A stretch of DNA of 64,000 nucleotides from Tetragonia tetragonoides (GCA_038025085.1 CM076148.1:30982501-31046500), one strand, 5' to 3'. Shown: positions 1-10,925, counted from the first letter of the stretch. The notes: generated by a model from the letters alone, not told the origin. Made by a program: numbers and translations.

Positions 1-338
1 TTATATAGGTCTCTAGTCAATGAAAGTCAAAACCTACTAGACCTAGGATTAATTTTCTGATTTAATTGCTAATTAAAAACTATTAAAACCAATTAAATAT
101 TAATTAAAACTAATTAAAACAATATGAATAAATCTTATTCATATACAAAACTATTTTAATTAAATCCCTCAATTTGATAATTATAAATTAGGAAATTCCC
201 ATAATAATAATTAATATTATTATGGCTTAATTTGAGTAAATCGAATCGTTATATAAATATACGATTTAAATCTCCAAAACTTTTTATAAAAGAATTATAG
301 ATCGATATTATAATAATAGAAAATATTGGGGTATCACA
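1..338 (-). repeat. partial 3' LTR of the gypsy element
   Basis: On the minus strand a purine-rich run (AAGGAAGATAGAA) is followed by TGTGATACCCC, which reads as a polypurine tract followed by an LTR start. Everything left of 338 is AT-rich noncoding DNA, fitting U3 sequence, and the rest of the LTR lies outside the window. A second similar junction lies at about 565-580, so the true LTR start could instead be near 568. Confidence 0.5.
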
Positions 339-600
339 TTCTATCTTCCTTAAAAGAAGTTTTGTCCCGAAACTTGAAACATGAAGTAATCACTTCCCAA
401 CGACGAAACGAGTTTACCCATGCGAAGGTATAAAACGATTTTAGGAAAACGACAATGCAATGCGTGTACTACGGTTGTGATCTAAGTCGATTAGCAATGC
501 AGCATGCAATGCTAGAACATGCAACTCGTGCAAAGCGGTAAATAAAACATGAATTTACTAGGTGTGACATTTTACCCTCCTTAAGAGGGTTTCAACCCGA
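339..600 (-). other. 3' untranslated segment with two polypurine-tract-like blocks
   Basis: This is the stretch between the end of the integrase ORF and the LTR. Two related blocks occur: a purine run before TGTGATACC (about 339-351) and AAGGAGGGTAAAA before TGTCACACC (about 569-582). Each is preceded on the element strand by a similar GTTTCGGG-type sequence. No ORF is present. Confidence 0.5.
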
Positions 601-603
601 AAC

Positions 604-1634
604 TCAAACTGAATTAGTACCTTCGATAAAGAGTTCTGGGTACTTCTCGCGCATCATGGATTCAGCTTCCCATGTTGCCTCTTCTTGACCATGACGGGAC
701 CAAATAACTTTCCCAATCGGAATGGTCTTTGTACGAGTCGAGCGTTGTTTGCGGTCAGTGATTTTGATTGGACGTTCTTCAGACGTCAAACTCTCATCAA
801 GTTCGATCGTTTCAGGTTGAACGACTTGAGTTGGATCATGTACGTATCGCTTCAGTTGAGAGACGTGAAAGACACTGTGGACCTTTTCAAGTTCCACAGG
901 CAAAGCTAAATGATAAGCAACCTCGCCAATTCTTTCTAGGATCTCGTAAGGTCCAATGTAACGAGGACTCAGTTTCCCCTTACGACCAAAACGCATAACG
1001 CCCTTGGTAGGAGATACTCGCAAAAGTATCTTGCTTCCCACCTCAAATTCTTTTGGTCTGCGACCTCTACCTGCATATGAGTTCTGGTGATCTTGTGCAC
1101 TTCGCATCTTTGTTTGAATCACCTTCACAATGTTGACAGTCTGCTGGATCATGTCAGGACCCAAAACTGCAGTCTCGCTAATGTCATTCCAACACACAGG
1201 CAATTTACACTTTCTACCATACAAGGCTTCATATGGTGCTCGATCGATGCTCGAATGATAGCTATTGTTGTAAGAAAATTTCGATCAATGAAATATGTTT
1301 ATCCCACGAACCTTGGTATTCGAGGGCACACGCTCGAAGCATATCCTCTAGAGTCTGAATCGTTCTTTCCGTCTGGCCATCTGTTGCAGGAAGCGGTACT
1401 AGACTTCAATTTGCTTCCAAAAGCTTCTTGTAATTTCTGCCAGAAGTTAGAGAGAAATCTGGAGTCTCTATCAGAAACAATATCTTCAGGTACACCATGG
1501 AGTCTCATGACCTCCTTGACGTACGCGTCAGCCAACTTCTCTATTTCCCAAGTGTCATGCATTGGGATGAATCTCGCGACACAAATAGCGTTGTTCTTCT
1601 TCTGTGTCAAAGGTAAACCCATGACAAAATCCAT
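604..1634 (-). pseudogene. gypsy integrase core and C-terminal chromodomain (broken)
   Basis: The piece at 1299-1634 holds the integrase catalytic core, starting at the conserved MDFVMGLP with downstream SDRDSRFLSNFW. The piece at 604-1224 (206 aa) holds the GPY/F module (LSPRYIGPYEILERIG), the HSVFHVSQLKRY motif and a chromodomain-like tail (YHLALPVELEKVHSVF followed by VIWSRHGQEEATWE). The two pieces are in different frames, so at least one frameshift lies between them. The upstream stop at 1647-1649 looks like TGG to TGA at a normally conserved Trp. Chromodomains in this position are typical of plant chromoviruses, where they are thought to steer integration into chromatin. Confidence 0.85.
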
Positions 1635-1646
1635 AGAAATCGAATT

Positions 1647-2816
1647 TCATTTCCAAGTAGGAACTTCCAGTGATTGTACCATTCCACCCGATCTCTTGTG
1701 CTCGATCTTGACCTTTTGATATGTCAAACATTTAGCTACAAACTTAGCGACTTCTTGTTTCATTCCCTTCCACCAGAACACTTGGCAAAGATCTTTGCAG
1801 AGCTTGTCTCCACCAGGATGTACAAAATACGGCGTATTATGAGTTTCACCCAGAATCTGACTTTTGATAACTGGGTCATTGGATACGCAAACACGTTCTC
1901 GAAATCTCAAAATTCCATCTTGGCCCAAAGTGAAGTCCTCGGACCTACCCTCGTCTTTGTGGTTTAGAATCCGCTGAAGATCCTCATCACCTCTCTGTCT
2001 ATCTTTGATCTTCTCTAGCAATGTTGGTCGAACAGTCATATGTGCTAAGGTACACTGAACGTCACCTTGAAACACAATCTCCAGTTCGAGACGTTGCAAG
2101 TCACGTATGATCTCCATAGGAAGCACTAAAGCAGTGTTTAACGTATGACGAGTCTTCCTACTCAAAGCATCAGCGACCATGTTCGATTTACCCTCATGGT
2201 ACTGGATATCAATATCGTATTCCGTCAAAAGTTCTAGCCATCTCCTTTGGCGCATGTTCAATTCTTTCTGCGTAAATATATACTTGAGACTCTTGTGATT
2301 AGTGAACATCTTGACTGCGGAACCATACAAGTAGTGTCGCCAAATCTTCAATGCGAATACGACAGCAGCAAGTTCCAGATCGTGCGTATGTAGGATAGTT
2401 ATCCTCGTGCTTCTTCAGTTGTCGTGAGGCGTAAGCCACGGCCTTTCCGTGTTCCATCAAAACACACCCTAAGTCATGCTTAGACGCGTCACTGTAGACC
2501 TCATATCCTTCCGCTCCTGACGGCAATGTCAAGATAGGTGTGCTTGTAAGACACTTCTTCAATTCTTGGAAAGCAGTCTCACATTATCGGACCATACAAA
2601 CTTTGTCGTTTTCTTCATCAGATTCGTGATTGGCTGCGCAATCTTTGAAAAACCTTCTACAAATCGTCTATAGTATCCAGCGAGTCCAAGAAAACTCTGA
2701 ACTTCGGTCACGGTCGTTGGTCTTGGCCAATCTGTAACAGCTCGAATCTTCTCTGGATCTACGGCCACACCATCCTTAGATACCACGTGTCTTAAGAAAG
2801 ATACCGTGTCTACCAA
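1647..2816 (-). pseudogene. gypsy RT C-terminus, RNase H and integrase zinc region (frameshifted)
   Basis: There are three overlapping pieces in different frames. 2559-2816 carries the end of RT ([19 protein letters not shown]). 2299-2562 begins RNase H ([15 protein letters not shown]). 1647-2351 carries the RNase H remainder and the integrase HHCC region ([23 protein letters not shown]). The usual TDHKSLKY motif of RNase H reads TNHKSLKY here, so a catalytic Asp is replaced by Asn. Frameshifts fall near 2385 and 2580. This copy is clearly inactive. Confidence 0.85.
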
Positions 2817-4044
2817 AACTCACACTTAGACACTTGGCGTAAAGTTGATGTCTTCGCAGAATCTCCAAGACAGTACGTAAATGTTGCTCATGCTCCTTAG
2901 CGTTCTTTGAGTAAACCAGAATATCATCAATAAAGACTACAAAAAACTGGTCTAGGTAAGGCTGGAATGTACGGTTCATCAAGTCCATAAACTTCGCAGG
3001 TGCATTCGTCAACCCAAAAGGAATCAGAGTGAACTCGTAGTGCCCATACCTCGTCCTAAACGCTGTATTCGCAATATCAGGTTCTGAAGTCCTCAACCGA
3101 TGGTATCCTGATCGTAAGTCTATCTTTGAGAAAATAGACGCTCCACGCAGTTGGTCAAACAGATCGTCAATTCTGGTAAGTGGATAGCGATTCTTGATCG
3201 TAATCTTGTTCCACTCGCGGTAGACAATGCATAGTCTCATACTACCATCCTTCTTCCGTACAAACAAAACAGGAGCACCCCAAGGCGATACACCCGGACG
3301 TATGTATCCCTTTTCCAACAAATCTTCTAGCTGTGTTTTCAGTTCCTTCATCTCAGCAGGTGCCATACGATATGGTGCTTTCGAAATTGGTGCAGAACCT
3401 GGAGCAAGGTCGATCTTAAAGTCTATAATGCGTTGTGGATGCATTCCGGGAATCTCTTCGGGAAAAACGCCAGCGTACTCGGAAACTACAGGAATAGGCT
3501 GCGGAACTTCCGTCTTGCGACTCATATCCACCACATGGCAAAGGTAAATCGTTTTACCCTTAGTCACACACTCTTTAACCTTCATAATCGCCATCACCTT
3601 TAGTTTAGACTTGACCACAACTCCTCGATAAGTGATCCTCTTACCTTTAGGTCCTCGCAAAGAAACGCGTTGCTCGAAGCACTCTATCTTAGCCCTAAAC
3701 TTGTACGACCAATTCATTCCTAAAATAACGTCAAAATTACCCAATTCGAACTGAATCAAGTCTGCAAGTAGCTCGGAACCAGTGATCTTAATCAAACACT
3801 TCTCGTACAACGAATTACAATTAACATTCACCTTGTTTGGCATCGTAATATTCTCCCTATATACTGAACAAGGTTCTAGGCCTATCTTAGATGCAAAGCT
3901 CTTAGAAAGAAAAGAATGCGATGCACCACTATCAAACAAAACAAAAGCGGGAAAAGAATTAACAAGAAAAGTACCAGCGATCATGTTCGGGTTTGCTTCT
4001 GCTTCATTGCAATTCATCACAAAAATTCTGCCATTAACCCCTCT

Positions 4045-4114
<70 letters not shown>

Positions 4115-4164
4115 TTGTTCGGTGCGGGATTAGCAGTAGCAGGAGCTTGAACCTGGTTGTTCAC
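2776..4164 (-). pseudogene. gypsy protease and reverse transcriptase (462-codon open stretch)
   Basis: This is the longest open piece of the gypsy polyprotein. It starts with a poly-Asn tract, then the aspartic protease active site ([13 protein letters not shown]), followed by RT with the conserved blocks [35 protein letters not shown] and the polymerase motif [11 protein letters not shown] (the usual YxDD/FxDD position). The frame is lost at about 2800-2830, after LYAKCLS, and RT resumes in another frame in the adjoining piece. Upstream it is in the same frame as the zinc-knuckle piece but is separated from it by a TAG at 4285-4287. Confidence 0.88.
4046..4111. repeat. (GTT)n microsatellite, coding poly-Asn on the minus strand
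   Basis: About 22 uninterrupted GTT triplets on the plus strand (AAC on the element strand). They fall between the zinc knuckle and the protease of the gypsy ORF and encode a run of Asn. The neighbouring codons are also AAC/AAT-rich, so the microsatellite probably grew from a naturally Asn-rich linker. Confidence 0.95.
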
Positions 4165-4284
4165 AGCAGAAGTAGCATTGTTGCGGTTGTTGTTGTTGTT
4201 GTAACCCCCGTTTCCACGGTAGTTACCACCATTACTACGATAGCCATTATTATTTCCACCACGATTGTAGTTGTTATCGCGGTT

Positions 4285-5232
4285 CTACCCATTACCATTT
4301 TTACCTCGGCTCCAACATTCAGAATCTTTATGACCCGACTTGTTGCATTCATAGCAGTGCAACACGTCACCTCGACAGTTCTTACAAGCATGCGTCTTAT
4401 TACAACGTGTACAAGGCATATTCTTTCTAGCCATTATCGTAGCTCGATGACTATTTGAGTCACGATTTCTATTCGCATTGTGGTTTTGACCACCCTGGGT
4501 AGTTGTTGTTGCCATTAGGCCTTGGCCTCTTTTCGCCATTGTTCGACTGCGATGGATTGCCTTCGTCGCGCTTGTTCTTACCTAGATGTGTGTCGAGACG
4601 TCCAACAATCTCTCCAGGTTCAGGGCCTTGTCAAAAGATTCCTGAAAAGTGACGTATTGTCCAGCAATAAAATGTTGAATGTCCCATTTCAGTCCATCCT
4701 CGAACCTTTCGATTCGCTCAGCATCAGTTGTCAGTAGATTAGGAGCAAAAATAGCAAGCTCGTTGAACTTGGCAGCATACTTGGCCACAGACAAATTGTT
4801 TTGGTTTAACCCCTCAAGCTCACACTGTTTAAGGCATCGTATGGCATTATGATAAAATCTAGCACGAATGGATTCATTAAAACGATCCCAATTATAGTTT
4901 GGCGTTGCAAGCAAGTCTGTCCACACATCGTTCTACCACTTGTTGGCCTCACCTTTTAGGTAATACGTCGCAGAGCTAACCTTCATGTTGTTAGGCCGAC
5001 TTGTAGTCAGGAACAACTTTTCAAAGTCAATTATCCAAGTCTCCAGCTTAGTTGGATCTGCACCACTTTCGAACGTAGGAGGTTAATGAGCGTCAAAGTC
5101 TCGAAAACTACGCACTGCAGAGGCTTGTGCGGTTTCCAGTTCTTCTTGGCGTGACATTCGTCGTGCCACGATCTCGACCACATCGGTCAGACTATCTTTG
5201 AGTCGTGCAATTCTATCAGCGTTGGTTGTCAT
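4285..5232 (-). pseudogene. gypsy gag with CCHC zinc knuckle (broken)
   Basis: An ATG at 5230-5232 opens MTTNADRIARLKDSLTDVV, a typical Tekay gag start. The capsid-like region follows (WTDLLATPNYNWDRFNE, KYAAKFNELAIFAP). A retroviral-type zinc knuckle CYECNKSGHKDSEC is encoded near 4315-4360, preceded by a CxxCxxxHxCxxC cluster. Damage includes a TAA at about 5084, a frame disturbance at about 4590 (a TAG ends one frame while a plausible gag linker continues in another) and a TAG at 4285-4287. The polyprotein would normally continue into the protease. Confidence 0.8.
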
Positions 5233-5920
5233 TTTGCGATCTCAGAATATAAAAGTAGTGGTATGAACATCATTCACACAATTTGCACATCTCGACCCTT
5301 TAAGGTCTAATTGAGAGAAATAGGTTGTGATTGAAACATTTCTCTTGACATTTAGCATATAGCATATAAGTTTCGAGGATCGACCTTACATTGTAGCTCT
5401 AAGCAACATACTTACTATTGTTCTCAGTTCTCATGCACAATAGTTCGATAGGCATGTAATACACTTTAGACACATAGATCTCACATGAATAGACAAAGTT
5501 GTTCATAATGCACATAAAGAGGCTCCATACTATTTTAAATGGGCAATTGACAATCACACTTAATCAAATTGATATGCTTTAGCACTTGGCTCACAAAAGA
5601 GTTGATAATGCTAAACAAAAATTTTGCCATAAATTCGACATGGATTTTCCATCATGTCACGACGATAAGAGATAGTATTCATGCTTTTGGTCAACCATGC
5701 AAATATGTGATACAACAATGATGTAAACGAATCAAAAAAACGACTTTCATATAATCAAATGAAATAGTTTTGCAATAAGATAGATTGCAAAATAAATAAG
5801 AGTTATAAATATTTGTTGCTTAGGCAACTACACACCACACCAATCTTAACCACGCAGGGCCATCAAAAATAAGGAAATAATGTTTCTAAACAAAATGACT
5901 AACTCTAGTCAGCAAAATAG
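5233..5920 (-). other. noncoding leader between the extra ORF and gag
   Basis: About 690 bp with no convincing ORF on either strand. It separates the extra upstream ORF from the gag start and is internal to the gypsy element. Confidence 0.5.
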
Positions 5921-6838
5921 CTAAACAGCAACTGGGTTCTGCTTTGATCCGGGAGGCGTATCATCATCATCATCCCTCCTTGGTTTCACTTCCCTACATG
6001 GCGTGGGAGGATGCTCGTCACCTCTGAACTTTTGAGGCATAAAGCGCCTTCTAAAGTTGTCCACAAGCTTGCGCTTTTTTGACCAGCAACTCTCGCATAT
6101 GTCCTTCGGAGCAGGCACTAGGATGTGATTAACCTTCCACTCGAACTCAGACAAGCATAGCTCATTTCCAACACCCTGAAAACTCAGCGCCCAACGATTT
6201 CCTTTACCATACTCCTCGTCATTGATGTAGCCACTCTTCAGTACCGCATCATCATACTTCTCCTCGAGACCTCTCCAAGGATGCATGTTGGGTAAGCCAG
6301 CTAGTAAGAGGTCTACCCAAAAACCTTGGTATATCCTTGTACAGTTCTCGTATTCGTATCGCTCGATCGTAGTATATGCGCTATCGATGTAGGCACGGAT
6401 GTCATCTAACTCTGCATCAGTAGCGAAGAAGGTACAGAGTTGGGCTCAACACTTGGCTCCATACTCAAATCGCATCTCTAGATCCATACTCAAGTCTGGC
6501 TTGCTAGGTGAATCAGGGACACCAGCTCCATACTCAAATCGCATATCTAGATCCACAGAGTTAGGCTCAACGCTTGGCTCGTCAACAGGAGCATCATCAG
6601 CCTCAAGTTCGAACTCTGTAGGTTCCTTTTCAGAATCAGGATCCTCGTTAGCTTCCAAGTCATGGTTAGGCTCACTTGGAACATCATCATCACGATCCTC
6701 ATGCGCGGGTTGATCCACCTCGTGCGCTCCAATGTCTTGCGCCACAGGGGCAGCCGCAGCCTCGTCACGCTCGTCGTGCGATGGCTTGCTATCCGAGATA
6801 TCTACGTACTCCACCTCGTTCTCGGGTGCAATGGTCAT
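5921..6838 (-). pseudogene. extra ORF upstream of gag in the gypsy element, unknown function
   Basis: The stretch reads in one frame from an ATG at 6838 to a stop at 5921, about 305 codons, interrupted by a single TGA at 6446-6448. The N-terminal half is very acidic (many D, E) and ends with two copies of a RFEYGA-containing segment. The C-terminal half (MHPWRGLEEKYDD onward) has an FxWKVNHILVPAPKDICESCW stretch with basic residues near the end. It has the same orientation as gag and lies between PBS and gag. I do not recognise a domain. Extra ORFs in this position are described for Ogre/Tat elements; this element looks like a chromovirus instead. The internal TGA lies at the edge of a 121-bp tandem duplication, which is not a multiple of three. 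Confidence 0.6.
6435..6580. repeat. imperfect tandem duplication inside the extra ORF
   Basis: The block cagagttRggctcaacRctt occurs at 6435 and again at 6556 (period 121 bp). A second block, ccatactcaaatcgcat, is repeated about 60 bp apart inside it. The outer period is not a multiple of three and fits the local loss of frame. Confidence 0.75.
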
Positions 6839-7070
6839 CGTTCACGGTTTTCTACCTCTAGTCGACTTCATCGCGGTCAAACGAGTAATTGTCATCTACA
6901 AAAGGGCAATCAAACAATAAGAACATTTAAATCACAATTAAGGTGATTTCAAGTAATTCCTAACTTCTAGGACTACTACGCTCAACGGCTTTAATTACAT
7001 TTTACTTTCCCCGAAATGAAACTAATCTTTATTAATTAATTTATTAACCTATGCAACTTTTTAAACCTAG

Positions 7071-7083
7071 GGCTCTGATACCA
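7071..7083 (-). other. primer binding site of the gypsy element
   Basis: The plus strand reads ggctctgatacca, so the element strand reads TGGTATCAGAGCC, complementary to the 3' end of plant initiator tRNA-Met. It sits two bases inside the 5' LTR end (…TGTTACAAA). Confidence 0.9.
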
Positions 7084-7085
7084 TT

Positions 7086-9030
7086 TGTAACACCCCCGAA
7101 TTGCAACGACTTTCTGGGAACTATTGACGTCATCATCCATGACTCGACACCGCTGAACCGTCCCAAACCCGAGGGTAGTTACTGCAACATTTATCGCTAA
7201 GGAATAAATGCTAAGCAGAAAGGAAAAACTAGGTATCAAAGAAAGCATCTAAACAAACTGAACATTAATATCAGAGTTGTCTATCAACTGAATTTAAGTC
7301 CATTAAAGTCTTATTACAACTTTGTCTTCAAGGGCACAAACCAAAATTCCCAACAATCCAAAGTGAGCAACAGTTCTAAAGAAACAGCCCACATTTAAAC
7401 TTCAAGCTATCCGATCTCATTCAGCTACACTTGCACTTTGATTTTTGCGACGGAAACAAGGTACAGAAGAAAAGAGAAAAATAAAAGAAAAACAAAAATC
7501 AGATAAACCGAATAAACGTCGTCCATACCCAGTAAAAACACTTTCGCAAACCTTACATGGGTTTTAGAAGAATCATTGAAATTCATTTGCATGCACAAGT
7601 AGTCATACAATCAAGCCACACATAATCAATATTCAATTACATGCAATTCTTGCTTTAGTGATCATTCGAACACAAACGGACAAACCATCTTGATTAGAGA
7701 AATAAGAGAGCGAATAGAATAGCGATTACCCATAGTGTTCATAGATAGATATAGACATGCCATGGACTTAATCTAGTGTTACTCACACTATCTCGAACAT
7801 AATAATCGATACGTAGAAAATTAAACAATGGGGAATGATCCGTCCTGAACACACTACGAGGTGTCCATAAAATTAAGCTGGGAATCACGCATCCCTAGAC
7901 TATATCAATTAGATAAGTTTTGATTGCTCGACTACTCCTAGGGATCCATTTGGAGTCTTATTCTCATTCACAATTCAATTCACATAATTGCATTGATTGA
8001 CCTAGTGGTACAACGAGACCACGACATACTATTTCATTGCATGCTCATGATAATGAATAATAAAAACAACGATAACGACATAAATGAATATTAAGAATAA
8101 TCACGCTTCATATATGTCTAACGAAATTTCGGCAGCACTTCGGCAGTAAATCATGATATCCAAAAATTATACTTTCACAAATAAACATCAACATATATAA
8201 GTAGGTGCTCATTAGCACTCAATAATATCCCATTCACAATAGTACGTATATTATATCATAATAATAATAGAAATTCAACATCGTCATACATGCTCAATAA
8301 TTAGCATATATACTAATTAATTAACGAAACTTCATAAACTTGTCATACTCAATATAATTCATATTTACAGTGAAGAATATATTTCTAATTCTCATAATTA
8401 ACGACGATATAATTTAATCATGCTTCGCATATTAAATTCACAACAATATTCAATTAGCACATGACACATCAAAATAGTTTTGATGGGACTTTGGAAAGAC
8501 GTAGGCACAATCTCTTATCTAACAAACGCTCACTATGCAGTAGGTAACCTTGCTAATCACAACCCGATCACGCTTGCTTTGTCCGTTTGGTCCTAATTAA
8601 AAATAATTATCGAGACATAATCAGTAAATACGAAAATCTAAAAAGTACTGAAACTGTAAACTAATATTTTTATCAAACTTCTTAATTTATTCTAACCAAT
8701 ATAGGCTTTCGAAAATCCGGATTCGGACTCCAAACGAGTATAGAAAAATAAAAACAACTATTGAAAAATACTGAAAAATACGAAATTAATTAAAAACGAA
8801 AATACAAATTCGAAACCCTAACTTATTGTGTAAGTCTCGACCACAGTCACCCACAAGGGGACCCATGATCGGACCCATCAGCACCATCACCACCCACTGA
8901 CCACCCTTAGTCGGTGGTGGCGCCGGTGGCTCGCCGGAGCCACGACGGAGAGAGAAAACAAGAGAGAGTGTTTGCGAGAGAGGGAGAGAAGGCGAGAACT
9001 GGTCCCACCGGTTTTGGAAATCTGGAGTGA
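7086..9030 (-). repeat. 5' LTR of the gypsy element, outer end uncertain
   Basis: The LTR starts at tgtaacaccccc next to the PBS. It contains the cgaaatttcggcagca-type segment near 8125 that is common in plant gypsy LTRs. No long ORF is present. Near 8820-9000 it becomes GC-richer with GAGAGA runs. The outer TG terminus is not identifiable, and the LTR may be truncated by the hairpin at 9031. Only the first 338 bp of the other LTR are in the window, and I could not align them with this region by eye. Confidence 0.55.
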
Positions 9031-9341
9031 TTTCCTCAAATATACATTATTCACAAACTAATTCCCAAATTAGCTTCGGTTCAAAACTATTTCCCCACAT
9101 ATACACCACGTAGGATCGGACTATGGTCTGGAAGCGAATTTAATTTTTTTTTTATAGCGAAAGGCAAAGCTGCTTAAGTAAGTCGCTGTGGGCCACAGCG
9201 GCTTTGCCTTTCGCTATAAAAAAAAAAATTAAATTCGCTTCCAGGCCACAGTCCGATCCTACGTGGTGTATATGTGGGGAAATAGTTTTGAACCGAAGCT
9301 AATTTGGGAATTAGTTTGTGAATGATGTATATTTGAGGAAA
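9031..9341. mobile_element. foldback element: about 150-bp inverted repeat arms
   Basis: The left arm (tttcctcaaatatacatta… from 9031) is repeated almost perfectly as the reverse complement ending at 9341. Only a few single-base differences are seen, for example ttatt/tcatt and tatggtctgg/tgtggcctgg. The arms meet around 9165-9205 with an inner palindrome tgtgggccaca. A GT/AC-rich motif (accggt, accgggtacccggt) flanks both sides, suggesting the repeat originally extended further. No ORF or clear target duplication is seen. It could be a MITE/foldback transposon or an inverted duplication able to make hairpin RNA. Confidence 0.8.
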
Positions 9342-10089
9342 ACACCGGGTACCCGGTCATTTTGCTCACCGACCTTGGCTTCATAAGTCATAACACTCTC
9401 CAAGACCACTTTTCTGAAAATAAAATAAAATAAAAAAGGTGAAAGAAACATACACAAACACTCTCCAAGACCAAGAGTATGTTAGTTGTTTTCGTATTAT
9501 AATCTGGACCCGAAATAACATAAATAATAAATCAAAAACTTGGGTTAATTAAGTTGGCGTGTGGTTGACGATATTGTAACTAGTTGTGAAAAAAGAAGGT
9601 TTCAAGACTTCCAACTGCAAGGGATCAGTTATTGAAAGTGGGTTTACATTTGATATTGGATGTAAATTGCCAACGTCCCCTTTTCTCCAATCATTGACAA
9701 TTTAGGATCCATGCAAAAACTTTTACGCATGTTTAGGTAAAATTTTAGTGCGCTATAAATATCCGTATTTGAATTCGTGCAAGAAACGCATCAAGAACTC
9801 TACCAAATTCTCATCAGCATCATGCATGTTTGCCTTAAATCGGCACAAGCGGTCAAGTTAAAAGTGACGTCCCCTTCAAATTGTTTGATTGAATATGATG
9901 ATTCCCCTTCATGCAAGAACTGGTTCGGCGGACGCGCTCTCTCTCCTCGCCGCTCTCGCTCTCTCTGTTGTTCTCTCTCTCCTCGTTGTTCTCTCTCTCT
10001 CCTTGCCGCTCTCTCTCTCTCCTCGCCACTCAATCCTCTCTCTTCGCCGCTCTGTTCTCCGGCGATAGCCGGACCTTTGTCCTCTTTAC
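9342..10089. other. intergenic; pyrimidine-rich CTCT repeat at 9935-10060
   Basis: No gene was found. 9935-10060 is a CT-rich stretch with repeated units like ctctctcctcgccgctct. It ends just before the copia insertion point (target site TTTAC, 10085-10089) and its flank resumes at 15021. Confidence 0.6.
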
Positions 10090-10292
10090 TGAGAATGAGT
10101 GTAATTCCCCTTGAGGGATTAGTGTTGTATTAGTCTCTTTATATAGTAATTACATGGAACAATCTAGAAGATTACAATAGTATGCAAGTATAATCTAGAA
10201 TACTCTAAGTATAATCTAGAGAAATACAAATATAATTAATGCTCTACATACAAAGAGGAATATTTACATATTCTGAAATATTTACATTATCA
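10090..10292 (-). repeat. 3' LTR of the copia element (203 bp)
   Basis: Bounded by TG...CA, flanked outside by the tttac target duplication and inside by a polypurine tract. It holds one copy of tctagaatactcta, whereas the other LTR has four. Confidence 0.95.
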
Positions 10293-10886
10293 CACCCCCG
10301 CAGTCGGAGCGGGAGGAGGGGGAACGCTTAGACTGGAGCGAAAATCATTGAAAAGAGTGGATGGAAGGCCCTTCGTAAATATGTCCGCATATTGAGAACT
10401 GGAAGGGACGTGAAGGACACGAACATGGCCTAAAGCTACCTTCTCACGTACGAAATGAATGTCAATCTCTATATGTTTCGTGCGTTGGTGTTGAACTGGA
10501 TTAGTAGACAAGTACACGGCACTGACATTATCACAGTACACCAAGGTAGCTCGAGTGAGAGGGCAATGAAGCTCTAGGAGCAAGTTGCGAATCCAACAGG
10601 TCTCAGCAACTGCATTAGCGACACCCCGATATTCGGCTTCAGCGCTAGATCGAGAAATAGTAGCTTGGCGCTTGGAAGACCAAAATAGAAAATTAGTACC
10701 CAAAAACACACAATACCCCGAAGTGGAGCGTCGGGTATCAGGACATCCACCCCAGTCAGCATCAGAATACGCAATGAGGCCGGTGGTAGTGGATGGATAC
10801 AGATGGAGGCCATGATCTATGGTGCCCCGGACATATCGGAGAATGCGTTTGAGAGCATTGAAATGGGGTTCTCGAGGATCATGCAT
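10290..10886 (-). pseudogene. copia RNase H
   Basis: A 198-codon piece with copia RNase H hallmarks: YSDADWGGCPDTRRSTSGY, FWSSKRQATISRSSAEAEY, ATLVYCDNVSAV, RTKHIEIDIHFVRE and SQYADIFTKGL. It is in the same frame as the RT piece upstream and is separated from it only by a TGA at 10926-10928, where a CGA Arg codon is expected. Catalytic residues look intact. The stop codon (10290-10292) is the TGA formed by the first bases of the 3' LTR. Confidence 0.9.
10293..10301 (-). other. copia polypurine tract
   Basis: The element strand reads GCGGGGGTG directly before the LTR start TGATAATG. It overlaps the last codons of the RNase H ORF, whose stop codon is the first three bases of the LTR. Confidence 0.8.
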
Positions 10887-10925
10887 AAAGAGGCAGATCT
10901 GCTGGACAGCATAAGAAAGATCGGG

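Larger units (their letters stand above)
1..9030 (-). mobile_element. Ty3/gypsy chromovirus (Tekay/Del-like), degenerate, cut by the window edge
   Basis: An LTR retrotransposon lies on the minus strand. From right to left the order is 5' LTR (from 7086), a PBS at 7071-7083, an extra ORF, gag, protease, RT, RNase H, integrase with a C-terminal chromodomain-like segment, polypurine tract and 3' LTR, which runs off the left edge. The protease-RT-RNaseH-integrase order and the chromodomain place it in the chromoviruses, most like Tekay/Del. Coding regions carry several frameshifts and in-frame stops, so the copy cannot act autonomously. The outer end of the 5' LTR is unclear because the expected terminal sequence (ggggtatcaca in plus orientation) is not seen before the hairpin at 9031. 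Confidence 0.85.

Noticed and set aside
3782..4458. Plus-strand ORFs rich in Leu/Val across the (GTT)n tract
   Set aside because: They are the antisense of the gypsy gag/protease region; the poly-Leu/Val comes from the microsatellite.
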